Assembly (NCBI RefSeq): GCF_002288925.2
Contig: NW_022098050.1
Coordinates: forward strand, 918,977 to 982,976
From: Delphinapterus leucas
Lineage: Eukaryota; Chordata; Mammalia; Artiodactyla; Monodontidae
Direction of reading: 5' to 3'
Length of the DNA: 64,000 bases
This document shows positions 35,451 through 46,880 of the stretch, one piece after another. The number at the start of each line of letters is the position of its first letter. The first letter of the stretch is position 1. Made by a program: the position numbers and the translations under genes. The notes below the pieces were generated by a model. The model did no database searches. It had not been told where the DNA came from and saw only the letters and a program-made list of their open reading frames with translations.

Positions 35451-37142
35451 TGAACACAAAAAGCAGCGTAAGCAATAACAACAAGAAAACCAGAACATAA
35501 CTGAGATGAACTATCCAGTACTTGCCCTTTAATAAAAACAGAAAACTCCTTTTTCTAGGTAGAGAGGAATCAACTAACTATATAATATTATTTTAAAGAC
35601 TATTTTCTGTAGCTGAAATAATTTCTCAATTAAATCAAAGTGGCTAAATGTTAGCAGAATGCTGGTTATTTCATAAACTAGTTCTCTGTATACATTCAGC
35701 AAGCTGTGGCAATTTAAAGGTTGTATCTTCATAGAAATGAGACAATGCTAGAACATCAAAAGAAAATGACCACAAATGTTTGAGCCAATCGTAGGGCACA
35801 ATAATAGAAATATTATATATCATCTTACAGTTCTTTTAGCTGTGCCACACTGATTGAAAACTAAATTAAAATTATTAACTGTATTACAAAATCCCTAATC
35901 AAGAGGTAATATGAGCCACCAAAATGTATATTAAAATTTACTTAGTTCACTTATTATATACTTTGATTTTTCTTGGTAAAAGTTATTCTTATTTGTCTGC
36001 GTTAAAAGGAATTATACAGAAATGTGAAGGTTTATTCTGTTTCCTTAATTCTTATCATTAAGATAACATTAATGCGATTTTAAGACCAAACATTAATTAC
36101 TGCTGAATATGATAAATTATTTTTTCTCTCTCCTACAACCTCCTTTCTGTCTATTCTATCTCTACACTTCAGAAGCTCTAGGATTCATCTACTCAGAACA
36201 CTCTACCAACTCCTGCACCCCTGCTTTTTCATCAGGGAAAACTAATAAAGACCTAAGGAAAAACAGAAAGTGAGTGACTAATACAAATTCCACTCTGTAT
36301 ACTGCTCACTTATAATGCTATCATTATAATCTAAGAAGTTAAAATAATATGACACTTTAACCTCTAAGTTAATCAATTTAAGAGAATACTGGGAGTTCTA
36401 TTTTCAAGAGATTGACTGAAATCAAACCTCTGGGCTGGTATAAGAATAAATAAGAAATGGTTTTAGGTTCCAGAGCAATAGTTATCTATATACAAGTTAT
36501 CAGCAGCTAATTGGCTCCAATTATTCCTTCAGACATCTAAGAGAGACAAACCATAGACATAAAAAGCTCTTGCTCATTTGCATATTCATAATACCTCAGT
36601 GAATCACCAGGACTGGCACTGATGCTGCCTGAATATTAATGCAGAGCCAACAGCTGAGTTGAAGGGCAAAGCAATATATAGAAACAAACAGCAATTTCCC
36701 TCTGGAGTTCACAATTTAACTTAATGGTGGACAGTTTTTAAAAACCAGTTTATTATTATTATTATTTCATTCCTTACTACAAGATTATTCCCCATTTCTT
36801 AGAATATCTAGTCAGATCAGTGCAGGATTACAGTACTTTTTTTCTTTTTTTGTATTTTAAACCAGATTTGATCACGCAGTCTTCCTTTACACCATAAACC
36901 ACAAACTACTCAAGCTTACATGCTAAATATCTATGCAGTATGCACCCCAAAAAGGAGGCATCCAAGTCATACACTGCATCCAGCTGAAGGACATTCTATT
37001 TTTATATGCTTTTAAAAGCTTCAAATTTGTGAGCAGTTAAAAGTTCGGAGAGTTAAGTGCCTTTGCCTTCAATTCTTCTCCCTGCTCTGCCCTTTAATTT
37101 CTTGTATAAACCTCTGTCTCCTGACCCCACCCTTTGTCACAG
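35451..37142. other. Gene-free stretch, unique-looking
   Basis: No repeat family recognised apart from a small (ATT)n tract near 36749-36765. The part from 36560 to 37142 is less AT-rich and free of visible repeats. It runs into the pyrimidine tract before the candidate exon. Confidence 0.4.
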
Positions 37143-37224
37143 CTCAAATGGATGTTGCTGCCTTGGCTTCTGCAGAGTCACAGCTTGAGGCTTCCGGAAG
37201 AAATGATGCAATTCCTTCCATGAG
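37143..37224 (+). other. Candidate exon-like segment (speculative)
   Basis: 82 bp bounded by exon-style signals. A long pyrimidine-rich tract with ttgtcacag precedes it (acceptor AG at 37141-37142) and gag followed by gtacag follows it (donor GT at 37225-37226). It contains ATG at 37148 and reads 25 codons with Ala, Ser and Glu-rich composition (MDVAALASAESQLEASGR) before the putative donor. The same frame continues through the donor to 37468. I recognise no family. Single candidate exons of this kind arise often by chance. Confidence 0.2.
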
Positions 37225-37624
37225 GTACAGCAGAATATTTGTGGAAGCGTATGTAGGAGGGAGATATGTATTTGAGGTTTGCATGTGTGATGTATTTGTA
37301 GCATCGGCATTACATTTATACATCTTTGATCACAAGATTGTTTATTATAGGATTCTATTTTGCTTGGAGAAGTGGCAGATTAGACAAAACTCTCCCGAGC
37401 ATTTGCATTTCCTTTTCCTGAAGAAGGTGCTGTCTGCCAACAGTGGTTTCAGAAATAAACAGGAGTAGATAAAATACTATCTTTTTAAAGACAACCTCAG
37501 GTTTAGAAAACAGAGTTCTGTACCTTACTGATTATCATACTGCTTTGCTTTATTTATTTTTATTGGGCTTCTATTTCAAATGATAGTAAATAATAACCAC
37601 AGCAGTAGCTAATCTATACTGATC
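37225..37624. other. Gene-free stretch
   Basis: The frame opened at 37148 runs on to 37468 with Cys, Tyr and Phe-rich composition that does not look like a continuing protein. Nothing else recognised. Confidence 0.35.
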
Positions 37625-38095
37625 ACATACTGTATCAGTCAATTTTTGTTTCATTAACAAAACTGCCTCTAAAATCAGTGGCTTAAAGCAATAAACTATT
37701 ACTGCGTATGTGCCTGTGGGTTGCCTGGGGGTAGCCTCAGTTTGACATTTCTTTTCAAATTTCTGTTCTGTGGCAGCCACGGTGGCCCTACTTCGCACTG
37801 CAGATCTATGAGTTGTTTGGGGTGACTGTTCCATTTTTCATTCCTCCTTAGACCTATAGGCCAACCAGATAATATTCTACTCATGGTGTTAGCAGAGGCA
37901 CAAGGGCGCAGACAGAATATATGAGGTTTCAAGGCTTAGGATAAGATCCAGAACACTCACTACCTCTTTATTCTATTAGTCAAAGCCAAGCATCAGGAAA
38001 ATATACATTATCTCTTTGGTGGAAAAGACTGAAAAGTCACATGACAAAAGGAGGGGTGAAAATTTTAAACCAATAATGCAATCTACTACACACAC
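37625..38095 (+). repeat. Old dispersed mammalian repeat, family uncertain
   Basis: tcagtcaatttttgtttcat, then aaatcagtggcttaaagcaa and, at the end, gtgaaaattttaaaccaataa and tgcaatctacta fit a common old repeat containing gtggcttaaaacaac. Confidence 0.5.
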
Positions 38096-38104
38096 TATGG
38101 CCCA

Positions 38105-38285
38105 GGCTCCTTTGTTAGCATGCTATATATATCATTTCATTGATTCTTCAGTGTAGTCCCATGTATTATTGCCATGATTATTTTACAAACAAGAAATTAA
38201 GATTCAGAGAGGTTAAGTAACTTGTTTAGGACCATACTGCCAGCAAGTGATAAAGCAATGATTGACATGTAAGCAATTCTTAAAC
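38105..38285 (+). repeat. MIR SINE
   Basis: ttacaaacaagaaattaaga, then ttcagagaggttaagtaact and gccagcaagtgataaagc give the MIR core in order. Confidence 0.8.
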
Positions 38286-39489
38286 ACTATGCAGTTTTTC
38301 TCAAATGTTCCATCCTACCTGGGTTCAAAGAATATTTCTATATTTAACACAGAGATTATAAAGATATGGGACATAATGTGCGGTCATCAATATAATGATA
38401 ATGAGTAAGGATACAGCATAACAAAAATTCTACTGGGATAATACTATTCATTTCTAAGTCATCTCATTCTTCAAATTTATTTATACATGAGACAGAATAA
38501 GGATAATGTCCTCAGTAGGGAAGAACCACAGGCATATTAATAAATTAAACTTTCATTTATGGTTCTTTTGTGATCAATGACTATTCCTTAGAACAAGAAA
38601 GACCTTCTTCTTTGACAACAAACACTACATATAAAAATTATCACTGATTTTATTTTATAAAAAATGTGCACCAAACAAATAGTTTTATAGATTCAAATAT
38701 CATTCATCAAAAACCACAAATGGCTATAATAATGACAGAGAACTTTATTGAATGGAAAGTAATTGTTCCACTGCCAGTAGAAATGTAAGTACACTCATAA
38801 TTGAAGTATTTTCTAATTGTCTTCTTGGTAATCAATAGCAAAATGGTTTTAGAATATGTTTATATTTGCACTGGTTTCTTGATTTTTCATATTTTCATTT
38901 GTTGTCGAACAGTTGTTTTCAGAAACCTAAAGAGGTTTAGTTGAATCAAAAAAGTCAGCATATACCACAGGACTTAGTGATAATTCCATATTGTTTTCAT
39001 ACTGCTCCTCATTGCATAAGGTGTGGCTTAGTAAATACCACAAATTGTTAAAAGAGCTTAATTTGCTGGAATAAACATGAAAACAATAGGGCAAAATTAA
39101 ATAAGATGGACTCTGACATAAATCCAACCTCCATGCTGCAAGATTTCTCCCAAGGGTTAAGCCATACACAGAGACAGATTTTATATGGGAGTAAGATTAG
39201 CATTCATAGAAATTGGAATACTAAAATATTGAAATGAATGTCTATGTGTAGCTTGTGAAATATTTAATATATAGAAGCCTTGTCTTAGACACTATTATGT
39301 TATTCAAGATTAATAGTTGTACTGAATCTCACACTTGGTCTACTTCCTTCACTTCATACCAAAAACATTTCAGAATCTCACTAAGAGCAGACTGGAAGCT
39401 AGGAAGCTGAGAGCATTTATGAGTGTGTTTATTCTGAGGAAAGTGCATGGTATATGATAAATATTCAATTATTATTTCTGAACAATGCA
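38286..39489. other. Gene-free AT-rich stretch
   Basis: Nothing recognised. The 80-codon minus frame at 38927-39169 has no motif. Confidence 0.4.
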
Positions 39490-39690
39490 GTATTATTAGC
39501 TTTTACACCACTGGACTTGAAACAAGACTGGGTTCTTAATAATTGAATGACCTCAGTAAAGTTATTTAACACTGCAAAGGTCAGTTTTGTTTTTAATCCA
39601 TAAAAATGGGGATAAAAATCTACCAATGTCATAAAGTTGTTTAGAGGAGGAAATTAAAACATTTATTTATAACCAAATTTCCCCAACCTT
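39490..39690 (+). repeat. MIR SINE, decayed
   Basis: gacttgaaacaagactgggt, then gaatgacctcagtaaagtta and aaaaatggggataaaaatc follow the MIR 5' half. Confidence 0.7.
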
Positions 39691-40222
39691 TATTAACTAA
39701 TGAGTTAAAATGGAATCCTATTATTAACTCAGAACTTAATCATTCTGGCCCCCACCTGCTGAGGCAGAATTTCAGTCCCTTCCTGCTAGATCTTTCCATG
39801 TTACATTTGGATATCCCCAGTGAGGGTCTCAAATGTGCTCATGAGAAGCCCTCTTCCATTTCTCAACCTCAGACCTTTTCACTGATGCTCATGGCCTGCA
39901 ACAGCACTTGAGAATCAACTCTTCCCCAGCGGGCTGAAGCTGCCACTCAATCCTCCGGGAAATGTTGATACTGAACCCTATCTTGCTATCTCTTGTACCT
40001 GATGTCACAGCATCTCTGAATATCCAAAGGACATTGCATTCTCTGGGGTCCTCATTGAGTTGAAGCTCTTATGTATTCAATGCACAAGTAGAAGGATCAT
40101 CCTTGCCCTTCAGCCTGTAGCCCCTCTCTCTCTAAAGGTCAATTACAAATCAATTTGCTAAAATAGGAGAGTCAATATCTGAGACAGAAATCATGCTACT
40201 GCAGCACCTGGTCAGGTGAATT

Positions 40223-40258
<36 letters not shown>

Positions 40259-40479
40259 TACACACCCCACCTCCAACCTTCTCAAGTCTTCTCCTTTAGG
40301 ATGGATTTTAGCATACATAAGAAGGGGAAATTCATATTTTGCTGCCAATCACAACTTTTGGAATGGAGTACTTGGGGAGATAAGACCCTGTGTTGGCAGG
40401 GTTTTGCATACCTAGTATATCATGGCTCACCATTAATATGGACTCCATCATCTAGAATGGCACCTTTAAGACTTTTCTG
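39691..40479. other. Gene-free stretch with a (CA)n microsatellite
   Basis: (CA)n at 40226-40256. The GC-richer block at 39750-40140 resembles no repeat I can name and has stops in all frames. Confidence 0.4.
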
Positions 40480-40612
40480 AATCTGAACCATTAGAGCATG
40501 TCCAGAGATCACAATTTATTTGGTCTGGGATGAGTTGCTGGCATAGGTAATTTCTAAAAATTCCTTAGATATTCTTAATGTGTTCAGGTTTAAGAACCAC
40601 TGCTTCAGAGAA
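40480..40612. mobile_element. MER5/MER20-like hAT fragment
   Basis: tctgaaccattagagcatgt to the end tttaagaaccactgcttcag matches the terminal part of a short hAT-Charlie repeat, reversed relative to the copy at 49.3 kb. Confidence 0.6.
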
Positions 40613-41676
40613 TCTGCTGAAAACATATTTTACCAGATAAAATGTGCATTTGACTTTGTTTATAACATTAGTAAAATGGCAGATGTCTGTGAGCACCCTG
40701 AAATAGTTTAAGGATAGCTGACTTAGAGCCAGTAAGTTGGATTGTTTCTCCATATGAGGGAGTAGCCATGCAGGGAAGGCTGCTAGAAGAGATATTAATG
40801 AGGCTATGTCCTAGAATGAAGCAATAATCAGTTTCAACTAATACAATTTTTTTTTCTATTTATCTGTGTTTTCCCAATGTTCCTGGTATTATTCTATCTT
40901 GCTGTAGGTGATTAATAATAATTATTGAAATTCATATTAGTACTAAAATTCAGGAAAATATTTAGATACATTAAATTAGAATAATAAAAAGAGATTTAAA
41001 AGTGCTTCACTTCTGGGAAAGTAGAATGACCAAGTTTCGCTGACCAGCCAATTAACATTGAAAACAAATCTATGTCCTAGATCTAGAGAAATGTTAATAA
41101 CCACTTCTCATATAATAGAGGACAATATCAGTGAGAAATGTTTCATTTACGGTGTGGCGAGAGAGTCACAGAAATACTGTGTAAGTTTTGTGTAAAAAAC
41201 CACCTCCTGAGATGTCTGGAAACTTACATGAGACTCAGTTTTTATTACACTGTAATAAAATTGGCAAGGGTGTTTTCTAGCTAAGATAAGGTGAGAAAAT
41301 AAAATTGCAATTAAGATCAGTCATGGAAATGTTTTGATTATACCAGAAATAGAATGAATGAATATTTTTAAATTTTGGTAACTCCAAAATCAATTGCAAG
41401 AAATACTTAAGACACTTGGAGCTAGATTTTATGACCCATTCTGGGGATTTTGACTATTACCATGATAGGCCAAAGAGAGGTGCCAAAAGTGAAGAAATGA
41501 GAGAGGGAGAGGAGGGGGAGAGAAAGAGAGAAAGTTAATTTAACATGTTTCAATATTTGCCTCTGTAGGGAAGCAGGTGTATAAATAATTTTATAAGGAA
41601 CTCTATGGATGAATATGAAGTAAAATGGCTTTTATAAAATATCAAAACATAAAAAAGATTAGTCTATTGTCAGGGA
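40613..41676. other. Gene-free AT-rich stretch
   Basis: Includes a GA-rich low-complexity tract at 41494-41536. Nothing else recognised. Confidence 0.4.
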
Positions 41677-41815
41677 GAATATATATATATATATACACAT
41701 AAAATGAAATATGGATAATTTAAAAAATTTTTTTCTCAATATTACCATCTAGAGGTAACCACTCTGAAGAAATACATATACATATATTCAGTATATATGT
41801 ATATATATACATATA
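41677..41815. repeat. AT/TA-rich simple repeat patches
   Basis: (TA)n at 41680-41696 and a degenerate tatatgtatatatatacata patch at 41775-41815. Confidence 0.85.
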
Positions 41816-42200
41816 TGACATTTTCTACACACATACACACACTTTTCTTTCAAAAGTGAGATAATGTTATCTATTTTAATTTGTAATTGTTTTCATTTAA
41901 TATATTATTTAAAACATTCATTGCCATTAAATATGTTCCACAGCATCATCTTGAAGGCAGCACAGTATTATGTAGTTGTGGCACTGACTCATAATCATAA
42001 GCAGTACCGAAGCGAATATTCTTTGTGCACAAAACTGTTATCTAGGGAAATTCCTAGATGTGGAAGTACCGGATCAAAATAAGCCATTTAAATTGTCAGT
42101 TCAAAACACTTGTGAAACTGTGGCCAAATACCTTACTAAATGGTTATATGAATTTACAATCTGTCTGAAGTATATATGAGTTTTTAAGAGAGATTACTCC
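41720..42200 (-). mobile_element. Old L1M (ME-type) 3' region, antisense
   Basis: accatctagaggtaaccact, then cattcattgccattaaatat, gttatctagggaaattccta and gtggaagtaccggatcaaaa resemble the old L1M ORF2/3' UTR read backwards. Confidence 0.6.
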
Positions 42201-42271
42201 TAACACTGTTACAGAAAATAAGAAAAAATTGATCTGATGCACAGAAATTCAGTGTCCTTCTCATGTGCTTC

Positions 42272-42828
42272 TGTCACTGGCAAAGCCCACTGGGGTCCCC
42301 AGGAAAAATAAGATGGGAATCTAGATGAGAAGATACGGTCTAACCTCTTCTTTTGTGCTTAGTCTAGTTTTACTTGCCTATAGGAGGGTCATGTGTAGGG
42401 GCCTTGCACCTAACATGTCGGATTAGAGTTCTGAGAACCACGCTGCAGACACCACAATCAGGGGCTGGGGGGTGAGGGGTGGGGCGTGTGCAAAAGCGCT
42501 GCATGTGACATCTCAATTGAAGATGGCGACAGTGTACCGAGTGCGGAGATGCTGCATGCAGCACCTTGATCTGGAGCACTGTGAACAACACGACTGTGCC
42601 CAACCTGCAAGGACTCCACTCCTCCCTCTGCCACTGACGAAAACCCTATAATGCAGGCCTGTTAGGGAGAGGGTGTGCTTTAAAGCATGAGCTCAGACCT
42701 CTCCATTCTTTGATCAAAGAATGAAACTTTCCTTTGCTTCTGAACCAAACTTGGTCTTGTTCTACTGGCTCGAGTGACACCAGGCAGGAGGACCCTTGTT
42801 GGGGTCCAGCTTGAAAGCGTCAGTAACA
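42272..42828 (+). mobile_element. 5' LTR of ERV1 provirus
   Basis: 557-bp LTR starting TGTCACTGG and ending AGTAACA. Host CTTC precedes it at 42268-42271. The U3 has a YY1-type motif AAGATGGCGAC at 42520-42530. The TATA position reads tataat (42647-42652). The poly(A)-signal position reads aatgaa (42720-42725) where the 3' LTR has AATAAA. The shared tail (tttcctttgcttctgaac, cccttgttggg) aligns with the 3' LTR. The central U3 differs strongly from the 3' copy, including a G-rich insertion near 42460-42485. Confidence 0.88.
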
Positions 42829-44232
42829 AATTTCGGTGACCATGAAGTGACAGACCATGGCCTTTTCGCCTGTATCTATCCACTAGACTGCCGTGGGAGG
42901 ACAGCAGAGGCTTTGGGAGGTGCACGTGAAGATGGCTGACTCTGGTCTTCGAGGACACTCTGACGGGTTGCTTTGATTTGGCAGCCTTTCCCAAATCAAA
43001 GCAACTCTGCCCAGCAACCTGATACCTGGGTGGGGAGCACACACAGCGTAGCCCCCACAGTAATCTGGACTGCACGCCCTTGAGGGGATCATACTCTGGC
43101 ATCCTTGGGGATCAGAGCCTGAAACTCAGTGCCTATCTGCCCGCTGCCTCTGGCTGGCCTTCCCTTGGTACCAGATGCCTGGGGACGGTGAGGATCTGTG
43201 GACTAGAGGGAACCACGGCAGTCTTGCCCGCTGTCTCACCAGCAGTGCTCACCTCTTGACCCCTGTACAAGGCAGTAGTGACTGTACCAAGGCTTTTTGC
43301 CCTCCTCGCCCACCTCCAGGGGTCAACAGTAGCATTCTCCATAGTCACATTCAGTGTGGTAAAGGAAAGTGGGCAGCCCCGTGAGCCAAGAGGTGAGACC
43401 AGAATAAGGCCCAGGTAATAAGGACCACCTGACAAAACAGAACGAGGACGCTCGATCTGAGTTCAGAAAAAGGCACCGAGGATGCCCAAATGTGAAAGGG
43501 TCCCAAGGTAGGTAGGTGACTGGGGACTTGACCTCTTCTGGTCAGTGCTAGTTTCTCTGAACTGGGCTGGGGAGCCCTGTGAGCCACTCACAAGATCATT
43601 ACTGGGAAGCCCTGTGAGCTGCTGGCAAGAACAGGAAACACCCACTGCCCGACCTCTCCTCCCCACTCTGCTTGGGAGGCGAACCTTGGGTGATTCTTTA
43701 CCAACTGAGGTTCCACAGGCTCTCCTCCCGGTATCAGCACAGAATACCAGCTACTCCAGTGATCTGGTGAGTACCCTGTGGGAATCCCTCATGCTTTTAG
43801 ATCTCACCTAGTGGGAAGTCAGAAAACTCCTTTTCGGCTGAAAGGAGGAAAGACAAGAGTCCTCCCTCAGACAGCTGTGCCATTCCCTAAGGGACCAAGG
43901 TGTTCAGGAACTAACATGGCTAAGCTGCTCTGGCCCAGAGGCAGGCCTGTCCAACCCCCTGTGGGACATTCTGACTGAGGAGAGACTAACTATCCCAAGC
44001 ACAGCCCATTACACATTCAAGGGGGACCCCCAGTTATATCAGAGTCCATGCCATTTGGATGCCTCCTAGTTTTTTTCTCTTGAGGAATCCATCAACAGTT
44101 TCGGGCTGGTTCCAAATTTCCCAAACCAGAAATCTTACTTGGATCAAATCTTGTGGCATTTGTGTGCCAACAAATCACTCCAACCACCCCCCTCAGTAGT
44201 TGGCAACAAATCCAAAACAGAACATCTAAGGT
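42829..44232 (+). other. ERV leader with degenerate primer-binding region
   Basis: About 1.4 kb between the 5' LTR and the first gag-like ATG, with no conserved frame. The primer-binding position (42829-42850, aatttcggtgaccatgaagt) does not match a tRNA 3' end I can name. An imperfect duplication gccctgtgagc(c/t)... lies at about 43573-43630. The several frames here, mostly minus strand (e.g. 42680-43102), have no viral or host motif. GC content is higher than the surrounding DNA. Confidence 0.65.
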
Positions 44233-45735
44233 ATGGGGAACCAAACGTCCACCACAGCTAAGGACAGCCCATTAGGGTGCATCCTGCAGATGGGAATTTT
44301 TCAGGTGTCACCCCTTGACTGAAAACATTTAATCTTCCTATGTAATACAGCCTGCCTCCAATACTGGCTGGAAGATGGGGAAATTTGGCCCATCAGTGGG
44401 CCTTTTAATTAGAACACCATTTTACAATTGGACCTGCTATGCCAGAGACAAAAGAAATGGGACGAAATTCCCTATGTCCAGTTTTTTATGGCCTTATATC
44501 AGAACAAAAGCCTTCAAAAGGGATGTGGGCTCTCTTCCACTGACGTAATACCAGTCCTTCACTCTCCCCTTGAGAACCTCCTTGATCCCCTCCCTAGCCC
44601 TTTTACTGCTCCTTCCCTACCCCCTTCCTTCATATGTCCTGATTTGGGCCACAGGCCCGAGGGGCCCCCTCCATACCAGCCCCATCCCCCCAGATCCCAG
44701 TTCAGCAAGTACACAAAGCAGAACTAATTACCAGCCAGGGTCCAACAACCCACCAGGAAAAATACTCCCTTTGAGGCAGGTCCCCAGTGGAGAAGGATTC
44801 ATCCAGGTATACGCATCCCATTTACCACTTCTGATCTGTATAACTGGAAAACTCATAGTAAAGGGGTTGAGGGAAGATCCGGAAGGGTTCCTGAATCTAA
44901 TTAGGGGAAGCTTTCAGATCCATGACCCCACCTGGCTAACATCTAGAGCCTCCTCAATGTACTCCTAACGGGAAGAAAAGGCCACGGTCTTTTCAAAAGC
45001 CTGAGACGAAGCAGACAAAGAGAAGAGAAACAGCGCAGGTCATGCTATTTTCAGACCGGGGAGTCAAGTAGTCCCAGATAACGAACCCAACTGGGACCAC
45101 TGAGACAAAGGGGAAGGGGGTGTAAGACAGAGGCTGACCCATTATAAAAATATGATCTTAAAGGGAATCCAGGCAGCAGGAAAGAAACCTGTCAAGTGGA
45201 TAAAGGAAATCAATCAGGAGTCAACAGAAAACACTGCATTCCTAGAGCCTCAAGGGGATGCCTCCAAATCTATACTATCACCGACCATGAATTAGTAGAA
45301 GGGAAGGCAATCCTGAGGTCCTATTTCATTTCCCAAAGTGCCCCCGACATTAGGCGTAAACTTCAGAAACTGGAAATAGAACCAGATACCCCTACCTTTT
45401 GCCTGGTTAAGGCTGCCTACTGGGTGTTTAATAACTGAAATATAGAGGAGAAAAAGTCGGAGGATAAAAAGGCCCAGAGACCCACCTACTGGCTGTTGCT
45501 GTCCAACGTCAACTGGTCAGCACAAGAATCTGGACTAACTGCCCATGAAGACTCTTGACTCTGGTGAGTGACCTCAGGCCCCCACTGAGAGATGGCAAGC
45601 AAGCCAAGGAAACTAGGGCCCAATCAGTGTACCGTATGTAAACAAGAGGGACGATGGAAGAGAGAATGCCCAAAGAGGGATGGAAATGGCAGATCCCGAC
45701 CACTACTATTGAAGGCAGATTGTCCAAATAGATAA
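44233..45735 (+). pseudogene. ERV1 gag, inactivated
   Basis: Structural polyprotein remnant. ATG at 44233 is followed by Gly, the myristoylation position of a matrix domain, but the frame stops soon after. Matrix-like sequence continues at 44428 on (KKWDEIPYVQFF), then a Pro-rich linker at about 44570-44720. Capsid-like text follows (LPLRQVPSGEG at about 44768) in a shifted frame, and more gag at 45196-45438. A nucleocapsid zinc knuckle at 45628-45669 reads C-x2-C-x4-R-x4-C, with Arg where His is expected. Multiple frameshifts and stops rule out a working product. Order and motifs fit gammaretrovirus-like (class I) gag. Confidence 0.85.
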
Positions 45736-46880
45736 AGAATGATGGGGGCCAGGGGGTTCCTAACCTGGCACTTCAACTGACCCCTGAGGAACCCGACTGA
45801 CATTGGACATAGGGGGAAAGCCTGTTGAATTCTTAGTCAACACCAGTGCCACTTACTCAATTCTGAATACCAGATTAGGCAAACTCAGTCACAAGAGTTG
45901 TAAAATTATGGGAGTATCAGGGAAGAAAATTTTTGCTTTTGAGTGGCAGGATCCAAACACACAAAAAGACCCTTGGACAGTCCTGCCCCAAAGGTTCAAA
46001 AATTCCACCACCATCTTTGGAGAAAACTTAGCTAAACACCTAAAAGATCTACATCTGGAGGAGGGAACCCTCCTCCAGTATGTCGACAACATTCTGATAA
46101 CCAGCCCTACTAAGGAATCCTTTGACAAAAATACTGTAGCTACTCTGAACCACCTAGCCGATAAAGGATATTAGGTGTCCAAGAAAAAGGCTCAAGTATC
46201 ACAAACCAGGATGACCTACCTAGGCTTCACTCTCACAGAATGTCAGAGAAGCCCACCCCAGGAAAGTAAAGAAGCCATTTGCAGCCTCACCACACCTAAA
46301 CGTAGAAACAGCTTAGGGGTTCCCTGGGGATGGCCGAGTTTTTCCACATCTGGATCTGTAACTATGGTCTAATAGCTAGGTCACTATATGAAAAGTTAAA
46401 AGAAACGGATGATGATCCTTTGGAATGGAATTCAGAATGCGAAGGTGCCTTTCAAGAAGTGAAAAAGCAATTACTTCAGGACCCGGCCCTGGCCCTCCCA
46501 GATTCAGCCATTCAAACCAGAGGGACATATCCTAGAGAAGGTTGGCAGATTGATTTCACTGTCATGCAGAGAGTACCGAGCAATTTCAGATATCTCTTGG
46601 TACTAGTAGACAAGTTTTCTGGGTGGATAGAAGCATTAAACTCAAGAAAATTGGATTAAGTTGTTTCCAATTGCCCTGCTCCGCATGCGGTTAGCCCCAA
46701 GGGATAAAGATAAATCTAAAAACCCAAAATATCAGCTCACTCCTAAGGGGAATGGACCCCACTTGGTGATCCTAACCATCCATTCTGCCCTGAAGTTGCA
46801 GGGATCACTCCGTGGGGACATCACACTCTAGTGAAGAGGCCCTTAATTCCCAACCTCCAGAGAAACAACCGGAGACAACG
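45736..46880 (+). pseudogene. ERV1 pro-pol, inactivated with large deletions
   Basis: The protease segment at 45803-45900 retains the fold-like Phe-Leu-Val and Ala-Thr-Tyr surroundings. Its catalytic triplet (45839-45847) reads Asn-Thr-Ser. It passes almost directly into late reverse transcriptase, so most of the RT fingers/palm is deleted. The RT active-site box at 46079-46090 reads Tyr-Val-Asp-Asn. A TAG stops the frame at 46172. RT connection follows (46175-46500). It then jumps to integrase core sequence (46541-46660), so RNase H and the integrase N-terminus are missing. An integrase C-terminal-like piece runs to about 46850. No replication function is possible. Confidence 0.88.

Noticed and set aside
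37571..37932. Two overlapping minus-strand frames of 77-87 codons
   Set aside because: They lie over an old dispersed repeat and show no domain.
42680..43587. Several 70-140 codon frames on the minus strand over the provirus leader
   Set aside because: No motif, overlapping each other, antisense to the provirus and explained by its higher GC content.
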